Source: Brachycybe producta (taxonomy: Eukaryota; Arthropoda; Diplopoda; Playtdesmida; Andrognathidae). From it: a DNA stretch of 64,000 nt. A program made the translations under genes and the position numbers. The DNA lies in the NCBI GenBank assembly GCA_036925085.1, contig JAUPFP010000138.1, positions 108,684-172,683 on the forward strand, written 5' to 3'. The notes beneath the pieces are model-generated. The model had not been told where the DNA came from and searched no databases. It saw only the letters and a program-made list of their open reading frames with translations. Below are positions 1 to 11,500 of the stretch, one piece after another (positions within the stretch are counted from its first letter, which is position 1; each line of letters starts with the position of its first letter).

Positions 1-75
1 AATAACCAGAATGTGAAAACCAGCTGTTCACAAAACATCGTGAGACTTTTAATCGTTTCCCTTTCTGTTTACCAG

Positions 76-293
76 TAACTACGCCGTCAATTGCAAGTAT
101 ACCGACAGTGGGTCCTACATTGATGACTTTCAGTGCTCAGCAACAATTACATTTAGCCCTACAACAGAATCAACAGTTGGCCACTTTGCAGTTACAACAG
201 TTGAGGCAACAAGGAAGTGGAGGAATAGGTGGAGCAACAACACAAAAAGGGAAGGGAAGAAAAAGAGGTGCAACATCATCTCCGAGTTGATTT
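76..293 (+). CDS. SUPT20H: 3'-terminal exon of a Gln-rich protein, probably SUPT20H (partial)
   Basis: The 3' coding exon of a gene that enters from the left edge. A pyrimidine-rich stretch ending in CAG at 73-75 is the acceptor. The frame enters with two bases completing a codon and runs to TGA at 288-290. About 70 residues are visible: a Thr/Ser/Pro start, a Gln/Leu-rich stretch resembling a transcriptional coactivator tail, then a Gly-rich piece and a basic KGKGRKR segment near the end. No domain is diagnostic. The name rests on synteny: in human, SUPT20H (SAGA complex subunit) lies tail-to-tail with EXOSC8, and here this gene is convergent with EXOSC8 across about 440 bases. It could be another Q-rich nuclear protein. 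The call as a real terminal exon is firmer than the name. Confidence 0.5.
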
Positions 294-732
294 CGGAATA
301 GTGGTCAGTCCGTTAGGATTTTTTAAATGTCGTTTTTAAACATCTACTTTTTAATTCCAATCAATATATATTTAAAATACATATTTAAAAAAACATTGAA
401 AAAGAAATCTTTTATCAACGATTTTAAAATACTGAGACACAATGAAATTTAAAGTTTTTTAGTTTTATCTCTAACATAAACTAAACTAGTCGTAAAGGTA
501 TTTTACTTATCTTAAGAGGCTCGGACAAAACACCGAACTCGATACGACAATCCTCGGAATACCCCACAGGTGTAAAAAGCTTTTATCGAGATTATTAATC
601 TATTTCCCCAAACTTCATAAACGAACGCAGGATGAACAAGTTAAAAAAATGTACATAAAAATAACTCGATTGCATTTTCTTTTTATATAAAAATGAAACT
701 TTTATTGTGATTTCACTTGGTAGTCATTGATG
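294..732. other. Intergenic gap between two convergent genes
   Basis: AT-rich spacer holding the 3'UTRs of the plus-strand Q-rich gene and of minus-strand EXOSC8. On the minus strand an AATAAA signal lies at 701-706, about 27 bases past the EXOSC8 stop, so that 3'UTR would be very short. I see no other gene. Confidence 0.6.
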
Positions 733-2712
733 TCAACTTAAAGCGTCTATTGCCTTTGACACGAGTGTCCGAACATTAGATTCTCTCTTGTGAGCTTGTT
801 CGATGCATTCCTGTAAGTTTACGTCACCGATTCCAGCTCCACCTACATTTAAAAACATTAGTATTCCACATTCCCCTTAGCCTTTGTTTTGTGAGATTTG
901 TGACCTGGTTTATACGTTCCACACAGTTGACCATTCTCTAGTGTCACGACGGTGACGACACCCGAAGCCAAACACTCTTCTTCGTACGTCGGATCGGCAA
1001 GAACGATATTTCTAAAAGTAACAGCCCACGCATTAGATCAGAAATTACCATCCACACGTGACAATCCAAGATTTGTGTGTTATCTACTCTTCGAAAAGGG
1101 CGAAAGTTGTGGCCACTGGATCACCGAGTATTCGAAGAGGTCGCTTTTTCAACAGATCCACTTTTGGATTTCCACTCTCTGTATCCAAAGTCACTTCTGG
1201 CAGCCTCACTGTAAAAGAGATAGTTACTCGGGTAAGGCGGCTATAGAGTAAACACCCCACGAAAATTAAAAATTTACGGTTTTTCAGAGCTGCTGTGATA
1301 GCAATCAAAGAAGGATCTAAGACAGTCCCATCGTAGTTCAAGCACAGTATGTCGCAGTAGATAACCCAAACGAGCTACGGAACAAACGAAAATTAACGAC
1401 GCTGTCAGAGGAGGATTTAATGTCGATTCATTTTTAACCTTTCCTTGCTGAATACACAAATCCTCCAAATCGACACATTTAGAACTGTTTCCGGTAAAAA
1501 GAAAAGACATTTAAGTACGAGAGGAGCGGTCTCATCATGATTTTTAAAATACTTTTCCATTATGCGATTAAGAAGTTGGCTTGAAACCTGACCCTGTTCG
1601 CTTGGCGGCCCGGGACGGAAATGTGGAGCACAAAGTGGTGACAGTTCAACATTCGGAACTAAAATTAAATTTAAAACGAAAAAACGATCTTACAAATACA
1701 AATGAAACCCTTTTGAATTCACTTCGAAATACTCAAATAGCCTTTCTTGGGTTCATCCGGTTTTGGAGCTGCCATTTCCTTGTATTTTCAGCATAGAAAG
1801 AAAACAAAAATGAGAAAAGTTTGGATTTATTCTTTCCAACCTCATTAATTCCGTAATTATAGATACTAACCAGTTTTATGCCGCAAACGACGGCCGTGTT
1901 TCCCAAACGAACGAGAGCCGAGCTGTCTGCATTTCGCATTGTGCCTGTTATATTGGTCAAAAATGTTTTATAGGCGTTTTATATGAGAAATAAGAACTGT
2001 GGTTATTCTGCATTTTAGAAATTTTTTTTAAATTGTTTTAGAAACTAGAAATAAAGATATATAAGAAAAGTGTTTGCAAGCAGTGTGGCCCTAACCAAAT
2101 GTATTAAGACACACATGTACGCTACAAGTATTTAGCGCTGATTACAAAAATACTTAATGAGTTAAATTCAAATGGGGCCTACATTTCCCATCTGTCCCAA
2201 GTGGACTTATTACCAGCTTTGCACGTCCCTGAGTAGACTACACTAGTTATATTTCGACATTGAAATTCAAATTTACCTATGTTGATTGCTGTTGGTCTGA
2301 CTTGCCAAAGGCTTCTACCATCAGGTCGGACCTTGTGTTCCTACATAATGAGACAGAAAAACCGTAAAAGTTCCGGTTGTGTCTTATGACAAATGTTGAC
2401 GGCAAATAGCTTTGAATGAATGGTTTTCGTATAACCCCTTTCCATTATCAATCGCATGTGTTCGCCACTCCCATCACGAATAACTTAAGTTTTCTATATT
2501 TTTTTCATCGCCGTAATGACAGGACACGGACATAACCGGCAGCTTTTACATAAAGAGACGGATTGGGAAGAAATTTCAATTTTAAAAGCCACACTTACGA
2601 AATACTTCTTGTAATACTCTGAAGGTTGTAGAGTTCTACACAGAAATTAGAAATTAATCATTTAATAATACACAACATTAAAAATAAATACTTACTTAAA
2701 TTCCAGCGACAT
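733..2712 (-). CDS. EXOSC8: Exosome complex component RRP43 (EXOSC8), complete
   Basis: Non-catalytic RNase PH-fold subunit of the hexameric ring of the RNA exosome (3'-5' RNA decay and rRNA processing, nucleus and cytoplasm). Coding exons, transcript order: 2712-2696, 2635-2599, 2340-2277, 1944-1871, 1778-1733, 1658-1553, 1484-1439, 1374-1278, 1208-1088, 1011-905, 842-733; 825 nt, 274 aa (human is 276). All phases close. Recognised blocks in order: SEYYKKYFEH with RPDGRSLWQVRPTAINIG, SSALVRLGNTAVVCGIK, PNVELSPLCAPHFRPGPPSE, LVWVIYCDILCLNYDGTVLD, RLPEVTLDT, GDPVATTFALFEE, ADPTYEEECLASGVVTVV. Most introns are 62-95 bases. The ATG at 2710-2712 (MSLEFK) was chosen because it splices in frame and matches the family start. 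A second in-frame candidate start exon lies at about 2791-2778. Poly(A) signal AATAAA at 706-701. Confidence 0.93.
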
Positions 2713-3125
2713 TCTTCTTTATATAAAAACAAGAAAGTATGAAGACACGCAAAGTTCCTCAACACGTTTTTAACTCACCGTTTGACCGCCATCGGTGCTT
2801 CACATTGAGTTTAGAAACGTGCTCATAAAAGTGTTTATTCAAAACTATGGCGCTTTAGAGGAGCGACGTTTATTAGTAAAAACCATTCGTTTTCCTATTC
2901 TCTTCCTATCTCTATTAAGAACTTGTTAAATGTTTTTATACCTATTTGTTTTTAGATATTAGATTATTTTCTAATTTATCTAATCTTTTTAATACTTGTT
3001 AAAAAAAAAAATTTGGTTCCATTGATTAACATAAAATTTATAAATTTATGGATTTTGTTTAGGAAACACAGCGATATGATGTAATTTTGTATGTCAATAT
3101 ATAGAATTGGTTTAGTCGGACGTGA
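2713..3125. promoter_or_regulatory. EXOSC8 5' flank / presumed promoter
   Basis: Sequence upstream of EXOSC8. On the minus strand near 2791-2778 there is an ATGGCGGTC motif (Kozak-like and also YY1-like) followed by a GTGAGT donor; it could be a second first exon or a 5'UTR exon. The rest to the tRNA is AT-rich with no other gene visible. Confidence 0.4.
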
Positions 3126-3207
3126 GCTGCGATGGCCGAGTGGTTAAGGCGTTGGACTTGAAATCCAATGGGGTTCCCCCGCACAGGTTCGAATCCTGTT
3201 CGCAGCG
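3126..3207 (+). tRNA. tRNA-Ser(UGA)
   Basis: An 82-base cloverleaf. The acceptor stem pairs GCTGCGA with TCGCAGC. The D arm contains TGGCCGAGTGGTTAAGGC (box A). The anticodon arm is TTGGA / CTTGAAA / TCCAA with anticodon TGA. A long class II variable arm follows, then T arm ACAGGTTCGAATCCTGT (box B). A T-rich run about 25 bases past the end is a plausible RNA polymerase III terminator. No intron and no encoded CCA, as expected for a eukaryotic nuclear tRNA. Stems and length fit a functional gene. Confidence 0.96.
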
Positions 3208-3475
3208 GTTGAAGGCAACATTATTTTTTTCTGGTGTTCTTATAATTCCATTTTTTTTTTTCAATTTGCTATTGTTTATTGCTTATTATAATTTTTCAAG
3301 GTTATTTTATCAACAGTTTATTTTTTATAATTTATGTTTAAAAAAATATATTTGTGTATTTTGGTCTCAATGATGGGAACAATCTTAATTTAAAATAAAA
3401 AATGCAAAATAGTTAAAATAAATTGCTTTATCTCATATAAAAAGCAATTTTTTTTAATCTGTAGATGGAGAGACT

Positions 3476-3511
<36 letters not shown>

Positions 3512-4618
3512 ATGCGAATGGGGGAAAGAGAGAGATAGAGAGAGGGAACGAATGTTAACCAGGAGGAAGGAGGAGGATCACCAGCACCAACACCATGATG
3601 ATGATGATGATGATCCATTCCATCCACATGAAGATAAAAATAACTTGGATGTCCTAAAATATCCAACACTTGTGAGTATGTTCGGTAGAGAAGCACACTT
3701 TTTTTTGTGTGTGTTGCCTTTTGACTGAATATTATTATTAGTTTAGTAGAAGAGAAGCAAAAAGATGGACTACTCACTCCAATGTAAAGACAACTTCCAA
3801 CTTTTAATAATACGGATTTTCTACTTTTGTGATGATGTCACTTTAAATTGATATTTAAAATGAACTTTTTTTCTAAGAAAAATCTTCAGAAATTTGTTTT
3901 AAGCCAATTTTTTGGACTATAATCATAAAAATAAGTTTTGATAAAAGTGAAAATAAGGAACAAGGTAAAGACTGGTTCTTAAATTTCTCATCTTAAAAGT
4001 TTATTTGGAAAAAAAAAAAACTAAGTTGCTTCATGAAACATAATTAGACCATGAAATTCCTGTGAACTTGTCTTCTTTCTTTTTTGTCAAAAAGGATTTC
4101 AACAAGAAAACACTGAGAATTTTCTCTTTTTTATTGGACAGCGGTGAAAATAGAATTAGAAGTAAATTTGTATGTATATACAGTACATGTATGTAATGTG
4201 TTTCCAAAGTAAGGCAAGAAGAGAAAGAGAGAAGAAATTGGGGCCTAAAAATCACCATCCCTTGGAATGACGTCACAAACAGTGCTCCTCAGAATTGGAT
4301 AAGAAAAGTCAGAAGAAGAGAGAAAAAAAAAAAAGGAGGGACATTCTTCTTTAAGGTGACATTCTCTCTCTTTTCAAGTGTACTAAATTAGTTATTTCAG
4401 TTATTTGTGAATTTACAGTCAAGAGGTGACGTCATTATTAATTTAATCATCGTCATCAATATTGAAATAAGGAATTAAAATTGGAAATCCTAATATATAC
4501 ATAATAATTATGTAGGACAGACACCAAGGGTACAAACCACCACCACCACCACACACAAAAAAAAGCCCACCTATGAGTTGTCATCTTAGGAAGATTCCTC
4601 CTCCTCCTCCTCCTTCAG

Positions 4619-4662
4619 AAGCTGCGATTCAATGGGAGTTGTCACAGACGATAGAAAATTAA
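4619..4662 (+). other. Candidate 5'UTR exon of the RhoGAP gene
   Basis: A 44-base stretch with strong signals at both ends: a CCT-repeat polypyrimidine tract ending in TTCAG at 4618, and a consensus AA|GTAAGT donor at 4662/4663. All frames joined to the exon at 8534 stop quickly, so it would be untranslated with a short upstream ORF. It could instead be chance sequence. Confidence 0.3.
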
Positions 4663-6922
4663 GTAAGTTTTTTCATTAATATTACAGTAAATGTAATCAT
4701 TTATTAATAGGCACATTTATTTAATTTGCATCAGAATAAATGAGATCGAAGGAATGTACCAATGTAGAGCTTTTTTTTTTAAAGAATAGATTTAAAGTTT
4801 TATTTTCAACTTGTGCAATAATAATAATGATATTTTTTATTTAGGATATGTTTGAAAGTAATGGTAGTTTGCTTTTTAATTTCGACAAGAATATTGCGTT
4901 TATAATGAGCATGTCAAGATGACGTCCACTTTTTGATTTGCATTCAAATTGTACACTTAAATATCAATTAGGACTTGAGGGTACAAATACCACCGACTAG
5001 AACTTAATAAAATAACATTTTAGATTCTTGATTATACTTCAGTAATAATAAGTAATTCTTTTAAGATAATCTCAAAAAATGTTTAAAACAAGTTTTGAAG
5101 AATTTCAAAACTATAATTTCAACAAGATGGCTGACATTTCGATCATGTGCAATAATGTGACCAACTCCAGAGCATGAAATTAAATCCAATTTATATCATT
5201 AACGTGGCTTATAATTAATGTTTACAAAAATATATAATAATCAATATTTAATATTTTTAAAGCTTGATGATCATTTGAAATATTTTTTATAGAAATTATT
5301 GTTTCTTTATTTGACACTAAATATAACAGATATCAACAAAAAGCAGACACACATCGTTCACTTACTTACTTACTGAAGTTAATTTTCTCATTAAAGTATT
5401 TTTTTTCTTCTTAAAATAATTTATATTTCTAATTGATTTTCCATTCAAGTAATTTCAACATGTGATGATGATGATGATGATGACACTTTCAAATAGCTAT
5501 TGATATAAAAAAGGCCAAAAATGTGGAAATACCGTGTTTTTTTTTGTATTTTTCCAAACAAGGGAGAAAAATTAATTATTTCTCAATTTTACTTTGATGC
5601 AATGATGTTAACCTGAATGGACGTTTTCTAAATAAAAGTCAAAGATTTCATTTCGTAATGAATTTTTTTAGCTAGTTTGGAAAACAAACAAACAAAAACC
5701 CTTGCATTTATTGAAACCTTTTGAATTTCATTTTAACAAATTAGAAGACAGAACAATCCATAGGCGCGTCCCCCCCCCCCCCGGCACATAGGGGCGCTTG
5801 CACTTGTAATCTACTTCAAAGTTTCAAAAAGATCCTGTGGATTTTCAGTGTAATATTTATCCTTTACTTATGTAAAGAAGAAAATTGATATTTGGGCAGA
5901 TACCCAGCTGAGACTTCAACATGAAATTTATGAATGGGTTACCCAAACGTGATTTCTTTGAGGCTATTTTCTGCCCAATGTAGTCATTTACATAATTTGT
6001 CTTTTTGTTGCTCTCTCCCCCCTCCCCATGCCCTCTAGTCCTGCACAGTGTGTGTGTGTTACTAAAATTTGCATGAGTTTAGTTATGTTCAAATTTCACT
6101 TTAGTAATGATGGTTGAGGAATTTTACTAAGAGACAGTACACACTAAGTAGCCTAGCAGCATATTGGTATATACTGTAGTTCAATATATATTTCTAATGT
6201 GTGAATTGTAGCCTAGAATGGATGATGTGTGTGTGTCGACGACGTTGAAATGCTGTCGTCATTACCACTTTGGCCCAACGGGGCTAAAAAGAAAGCATCC
6301 ATTTGACTCCGAATTCGGCGGAACTATTCGGCCATGGCTTTTGGCCAAACCCAGGGAAAAATCTAAATTTATCAACTAAACCTAACCTAACCTCCCCTCC
6401 CCTACTCCTCCTCCTCCTACTCCCTCCCTCCATCTTTCTTATCCTCCCGAATTTTCCAGTTTTCACTTGATCTTTCCTTCTTCTTCTTAACTTTTTTAAC
6501 AGATTGGCTGTGTGTTCATTTGGAATCATCCGAAAAAAAACTTTTGCCAACTTTTTAACTTATTTAATGAAAAGATAACTTTAGTTGCGAGAAGAAAAAA
6601 AAAACATCTTATATCGATTGAGTTTAATTTGAGCGAAAGAAGAAGAAAAAAACATCCTGTAATTTCAAATAACAATTTCCAACTTTTTTTATATATTAAA
6701 TTAAATATGCAATTTTCTATTACTGAATTTAGTCAAAGAATGGGCAAAACTGTTTTAAGAATTATCAAGGCAATTATGATTATTACTATTATTGTTATGA
6801 TGATACCCTAGGCATGGCTTTCCCGCTGTCCATTAATTATGCGTGTAATGTAGGTTCACTAAATACACATTTCCCTAAAGTAAACGAATGTAGATCGTGT
6901 TTACTACCCACACCCCACCTTC

Positions 6923-6956
<34 letters not shown>

Positions 6957-7076
6957 CATCATCATCATAACTGTAAAAACAATTTAATAAGTCATATCGT
7001 AATGAGAGAAATAATGGAAACAAAAATGGTTGTTGAAAGTTGTTAGTAAATAATGGGCATTGCATTAAATGCAGTT

Positions 7077-7509
7077 AGGGAAGAATCACACACGCTGAAA
7101 AAAAACCCCACTCTGTAATGCAATGTGTTTTTTCTGTAATGCCGTATGCGGTGCATTAGTTGCATGAATGTAACGAGAGCATAAGGCATTTTCCTAGAAG
7201 CGCCATATATATATATATATTTGAGTGCAAAAGAACCCCCAGAATTTTGTATTTCTATTTTCACAGGTAATTAGAAAACGGGATAAATAGACGTTGGCTC
7301 CGCCCTACTTATGACAAACGGCAACTTCTAATTTGTTTGTTGTGTGGTTTGACGTTGAAAAGGACGGAGCATATGACGTCAGACTACATAACCAACCAAT
7401 CAGAAGTTGTCATTCGTCATAAAAAGGGCGGAGCCAACGTCTGTTTATTCCGTTTTCTAATTGCCTATCTATTTTCTGGTTTTTTTTTCAGCGTGTGGGA
7501 TTCTTCCCT
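7077..7509. mobile_element. Fold-back (MITE-like) element with nested inverted arms
   Basis: The outer arms, 7077-7105 and 7481-7509, are inverted copies with one or two differences (AGGGAAGAATC...CACACGCTGAAAAAAAA). A second inner pair at 7266-7306 and 7425-7465 is also nearly perfect and carries GGCTCCGCCCT. No coding capacity, and no clear target-site duplication. A CRE palindrome sits in the centre (7374-7381). The structure suggests a non-autonomous DNA transposon or one MITE nested inside another. Confidence 0.7.
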
Positions 7510-8533
7510 TACTCCCAAGCCAAATTTGAAATGTTTCTTCAATGAAATTGTTTGTAACAGAAAATGCTGAAAATCTGTTACATGTGAAACAATATTATCT
7601 CATTTTTCATTAATAACGAACAAAAAAAGAATTGTTTCATTTGCATGCAGAGACAATTGTTATGGCAGACGCAGAATGATAAGTTATTTTTTGACAATGC
7701 ATTTTTGTGCTTCTTTTGTCATAGGCCATCAGGGGCTGATGCTTTGCGCAAAGTAATTATTCAAATTTCATCCCAGTTATTTTTAATATATATATTTATA
7801 ATAATAATATTACCCCTTTCTCTCTCTCTCTAGTTATTTGTACACTAGCCTCTTCCCCTCCTCCTCCTCCTCCTTTCCGCTTTCAAGCATAACATTCTTA
7901 TGTATTAACTTACTGTTCTGCATATTTGCCTCTTTATTTATAGTGAGTTTTGAGGTAGAATTTTTCAAAATTCATTGCAAGTGAACGACCTCAACTTTCT
8001 AAACGAAAATATTATAACCAGAAATTATGGAAGCAAAACTACCGTTTTTATACATTTGTTCTATTTAAAAAAAACATTCTTAAACTCTTTTTTTTTTCTC
8101 AAAAAAAAAATGTATTTAATTAAAAGTTAAAAGCTGAAGCGGAATTTTGACTATGCATCATAGAGAATAGGGTCAATAATTGGATTTAGGTTTGTTTTTA
8201 CCGGAGGCAACGGTTGCATTTAAAGAGGCTAATTTTGAGGCTAGAGTTAACATACAATCGTAATTGAGCTGTATTTTAATTCTAGAAGAACGCTAGCCTC
8301 TAACTAATAATTTCTTATTTGAAAATACATTAAAATTGCAAATCGGGACGGACATGATGAGTAAGATGGAATGGCCCCGCCCTTTAACTTTTTAAAACCT
8401 GGTTGGTCTATTGTTTTAAACAAAATTGGAACAAGGAATTAAAAGAATTATTAATTGAAGTGCGTTTCAGTGGAGAGAGAGATGTGTTAATAATAATAAT
8501 AATAATGACTAATTTTCTAACTTAAAAATTTAG

Positions 8534-11500
8534 GAATATGAATGAACAGCAAAGTAATGTTTTAATTCGTAAAAAACCCGGTTTGATTCACTTTCGACCA
8601 TGGTCTTTTTCTGATATTTTATCTGTTTTAAACGAGAAAAAGGATAATGCTATTATTATGCTACCGAATGACAATAATCATGTTGTGTCCAATGGATTCT
8701 TGGATAATGAAGACGACGATGATGATGTTTTTCTACAAAATTCAATTTTTTCTTCTTGTATAGTCATGCAAAAATCAAAGTCGGCGTCTTCTTCAGGCAG
8801 CCGGCTCAACCCCAGAAAAATCTGGAGGTCCCGGTCCAAATCTCAGTCGAGGGGCAGTGGGAGCAGCTCCTCCTCTTCATGGGCACCTCAGGTATACCAA
8901 TTAAAAACAAATTTCTAATTAAACACATTCAAGTTTCTCTTCATTTTGCACCTGAAGATAATCACAGTGTGAGAGGGGGTTTTACACTTAAAACCACTAA
9001 ACTGCGTTCATAATTTGTTTTTCTCTTTTTAGTAAATTTTAATTTACAAAAAAAAATTCAGTTTTTAAAACAAAAAAGTTTCAAATTGTATTTTTTTAAA
9101 GTTGTTTTGTTGAACAAGGAAAACGGATATGCGCTGAAAACAGGAAAAGCACCAATAGGTTAAAAGGTTGTGTTCCATCTGAAACGATTCCATTTGAGAT
9201 GCGAACAAGGAACTGCATGAGGTGGAGGCTAGCTACATGTATGTTTCACAGTAATATGGTTGGTGTATGCTGGCGGTGGAGGCGAGCAATACTTCTAGGT
9301 AATAAGGTGGTTGTTGGATATTATTGTGGCTTCAGGCATACCAAGTACAGTATTATGTTAACTACCTAATAGCTAGCCTCTACCTCCGACCCTCGAGTTC
9401 AAATTTTTTTAAATAGAATTGTTTGAGATGGTACTGTACAGCATAAAATACGCTTTGCCTAAATGACATGATGTTTTATGTTTGCAGAATAGTAAAAACC
9501 ACTTTTGGGACAAAATGTTGACACTCCTCCCTCTCTTTCTCTCTAACACATTCCCCCCTAACTAGTTCTACCCAATTTCTTAACCCGTTTCCTGAGAAAA
9601 TTGTTTTTAAACCATCAAAGTAGTCGTTGTAGTAGTGGTAGTAGTAGTCGTAGTAGTACTGTAAGTAAAAGCAGTAGCAGGAATACACAGTGAAGAATAT
9701 TCTTATTAGCGGTTTAACATCAAAGGAAAGAATTGTTAAATTTGTGGTCTGTGATATATTTTACATGTTGGCATTGGGCCCAACAAAGTTTACGCCATAA
9801 AAAAAAGACCAAATATCCTTAATTCTTATAATGCAAATCCCCTTTTTACAAGTCCAATTTAGTCTCTTTTTCCCCTGTTTTTCAAAGCAGAAGGATTCTT
9901 TTGTTTCAATTTGTATTTTGTTTTTAAATATATGAGGGTGGCTAACATTTGTAAACAGCTGACTAGAAAATACAAAAAAGAAACATCATTACAGACTTAT
10001 TATAATGAATAGTTTGTTATTGGACTAAAATCACAATCTTCCCCTTCTTACTCCTCCCTCTTTTTTATGCCAAGTTTTCAAATGACATCCATTCCAAGTT
10101 CTTTAATAAATGAATGGTTTTAATATTTATCAATGTTTTTTCTTCTTCTTCATTTGTTTGTCAACTTTTCAGAAGTGTGAATGGCCCCATCATGAGATTA
10201 AAAATATATGGGTTTTTTTATTGGAAAGAGGTTTGGTGTGACTTTTTTAACTTCAGGTGTCCTGTGTTTTACATTCAGATGATGATGATGATGATGAATG
10301 AGCTTTTTAACATTGATATATCATCCTCAGGGCCGTAACAATAGTGGGTTATACTGGTCCTCCAGACCAGAGCCTTTCTTCAAGGGAACCCAAATAACAT
10401 ACACAATTTTAATACATAAAAATTTAGAAGAAAAATGTATAAAATTACTTAAACAATTTATAATTTACAAATTATTATAAAATGTTTTGTAACATTTAAG
10501 ATTAATTTTCAAACCATTTCTGTATCCAATTATTTAAGGTTACTAATTTCAAATTGAAATGACATAACATCCCATACAATTGACATTTTTAATTGTTTGT
10601 GATGTTGTTGTGTAATGTTAAAAGTGTGAAGACACTCAAATAAGGAGCATAAAAGAAGGCACTGAGGGGGCCCTACCGAATATTTTGGACCAGGGTTTAG
10701 TGTACCCTGATCAACCTTCTATAGAATCCTTGTTTCGTTTCAGGTTTAAAGGTCTTTATAAAGAAACATTCACAATCGGATATATTTGACGAATCCATCC
10801 CCTTAATGTTTAGTAACTATGGGGCATCATCAGTATACCACTTAAATTTCAAAAATAGATTCCCCTTAATAAAAAGAGAGAAAAAGAGAAATTTCCCTTT
10901 TTTGGAGGTGTTCTTTTCATTTCCCTTGAGGTTTTACTTGACACTTTTTTTTTCTTCTTCTTTTTGATGATATTTAATGAGTTTGTTGAAAGATTTTGTA
11001 TTTTTAAATAGGATGATGATTGTGGAATACAGTTTGTAATGTTTATTTTTAGGGATCAGGGCTTTGGATGTGTTCGAGTGGTCGCCAGGTGGTCCTGACA
11101 GACACCCATCTTTTAAACCTGAGTGAGGTGGAGGTTGTAGCTCTTCGTCAGGTGGCACTGGCCAAGTTACAGGCCATGGACCTCGATTGTAGGATTTCAA
11201 TACCAAAAGTGGCAGGTCAGACCAAAGAAGGGGTTTTCTTCTTGTTGGAAAGCTCATTTTCATAATAATTTGACTAAAATAGTAAATTTGGAATGAAAAT
11301 AAATCATTTTCTTAGGAAGGCGCTCCACTTTTTTTTTATTATGTATTATATACAAAATTTCATGGAGACAACAAGATTTCATTAAGAGACAACTGAAGAA
11401 ACCTTGAAATAAATTTCAAAATGTACTTTTTAATACATGTAGTGATTTCTTCAAAATAAACTTTTGCCATAAAATGATCTCTCCACCTTCCTTTGCGTTT

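Larger units (their letters stand above)
3208..8533. other. Long 5' region upstream of the RhoGAP coding exons
   Basis: About 5.3 kb with no confident coding exon. It holds microsatellites ((GA)n near 3480-3540, GAT repeats near 3593-3615 and 5463-5485, AAT repeats near 6922-6967), a C-run near 5770-5783, a candidate non-coding exon at 4619-4662, CRE palindromes TGACGTCA at 4268, 4427 and 7374, and a 433-bp fold-back element at 7077-7509. The ORFs at 3454-3777 are translations of GA and GAT repeats, not genes. The promoter of the RhoGAP gene is probably here, but I cannot place it. Confidence 0.5.

Noticed and set aside
952-1960. Plus-strand ORFs over the EXOSC8 region
   Set aside because: The minus strand carries eight conserved EXOSC8 exons here with closing phases; the plus frames ignore those boundaries.
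3454-3777. ORFs of 87-107 codons on both strands
   Set aside because: They translate GA and GAT microsatellites into Glu-Arg, Asp and His runs; no splice or start context supports a gene.
6284-6811. ORFs of 88 and 99 codons
   Set aside because: Low-complexity CT/GA-derived Arg-Lys and AT-rich sequence; no splice context and no family.
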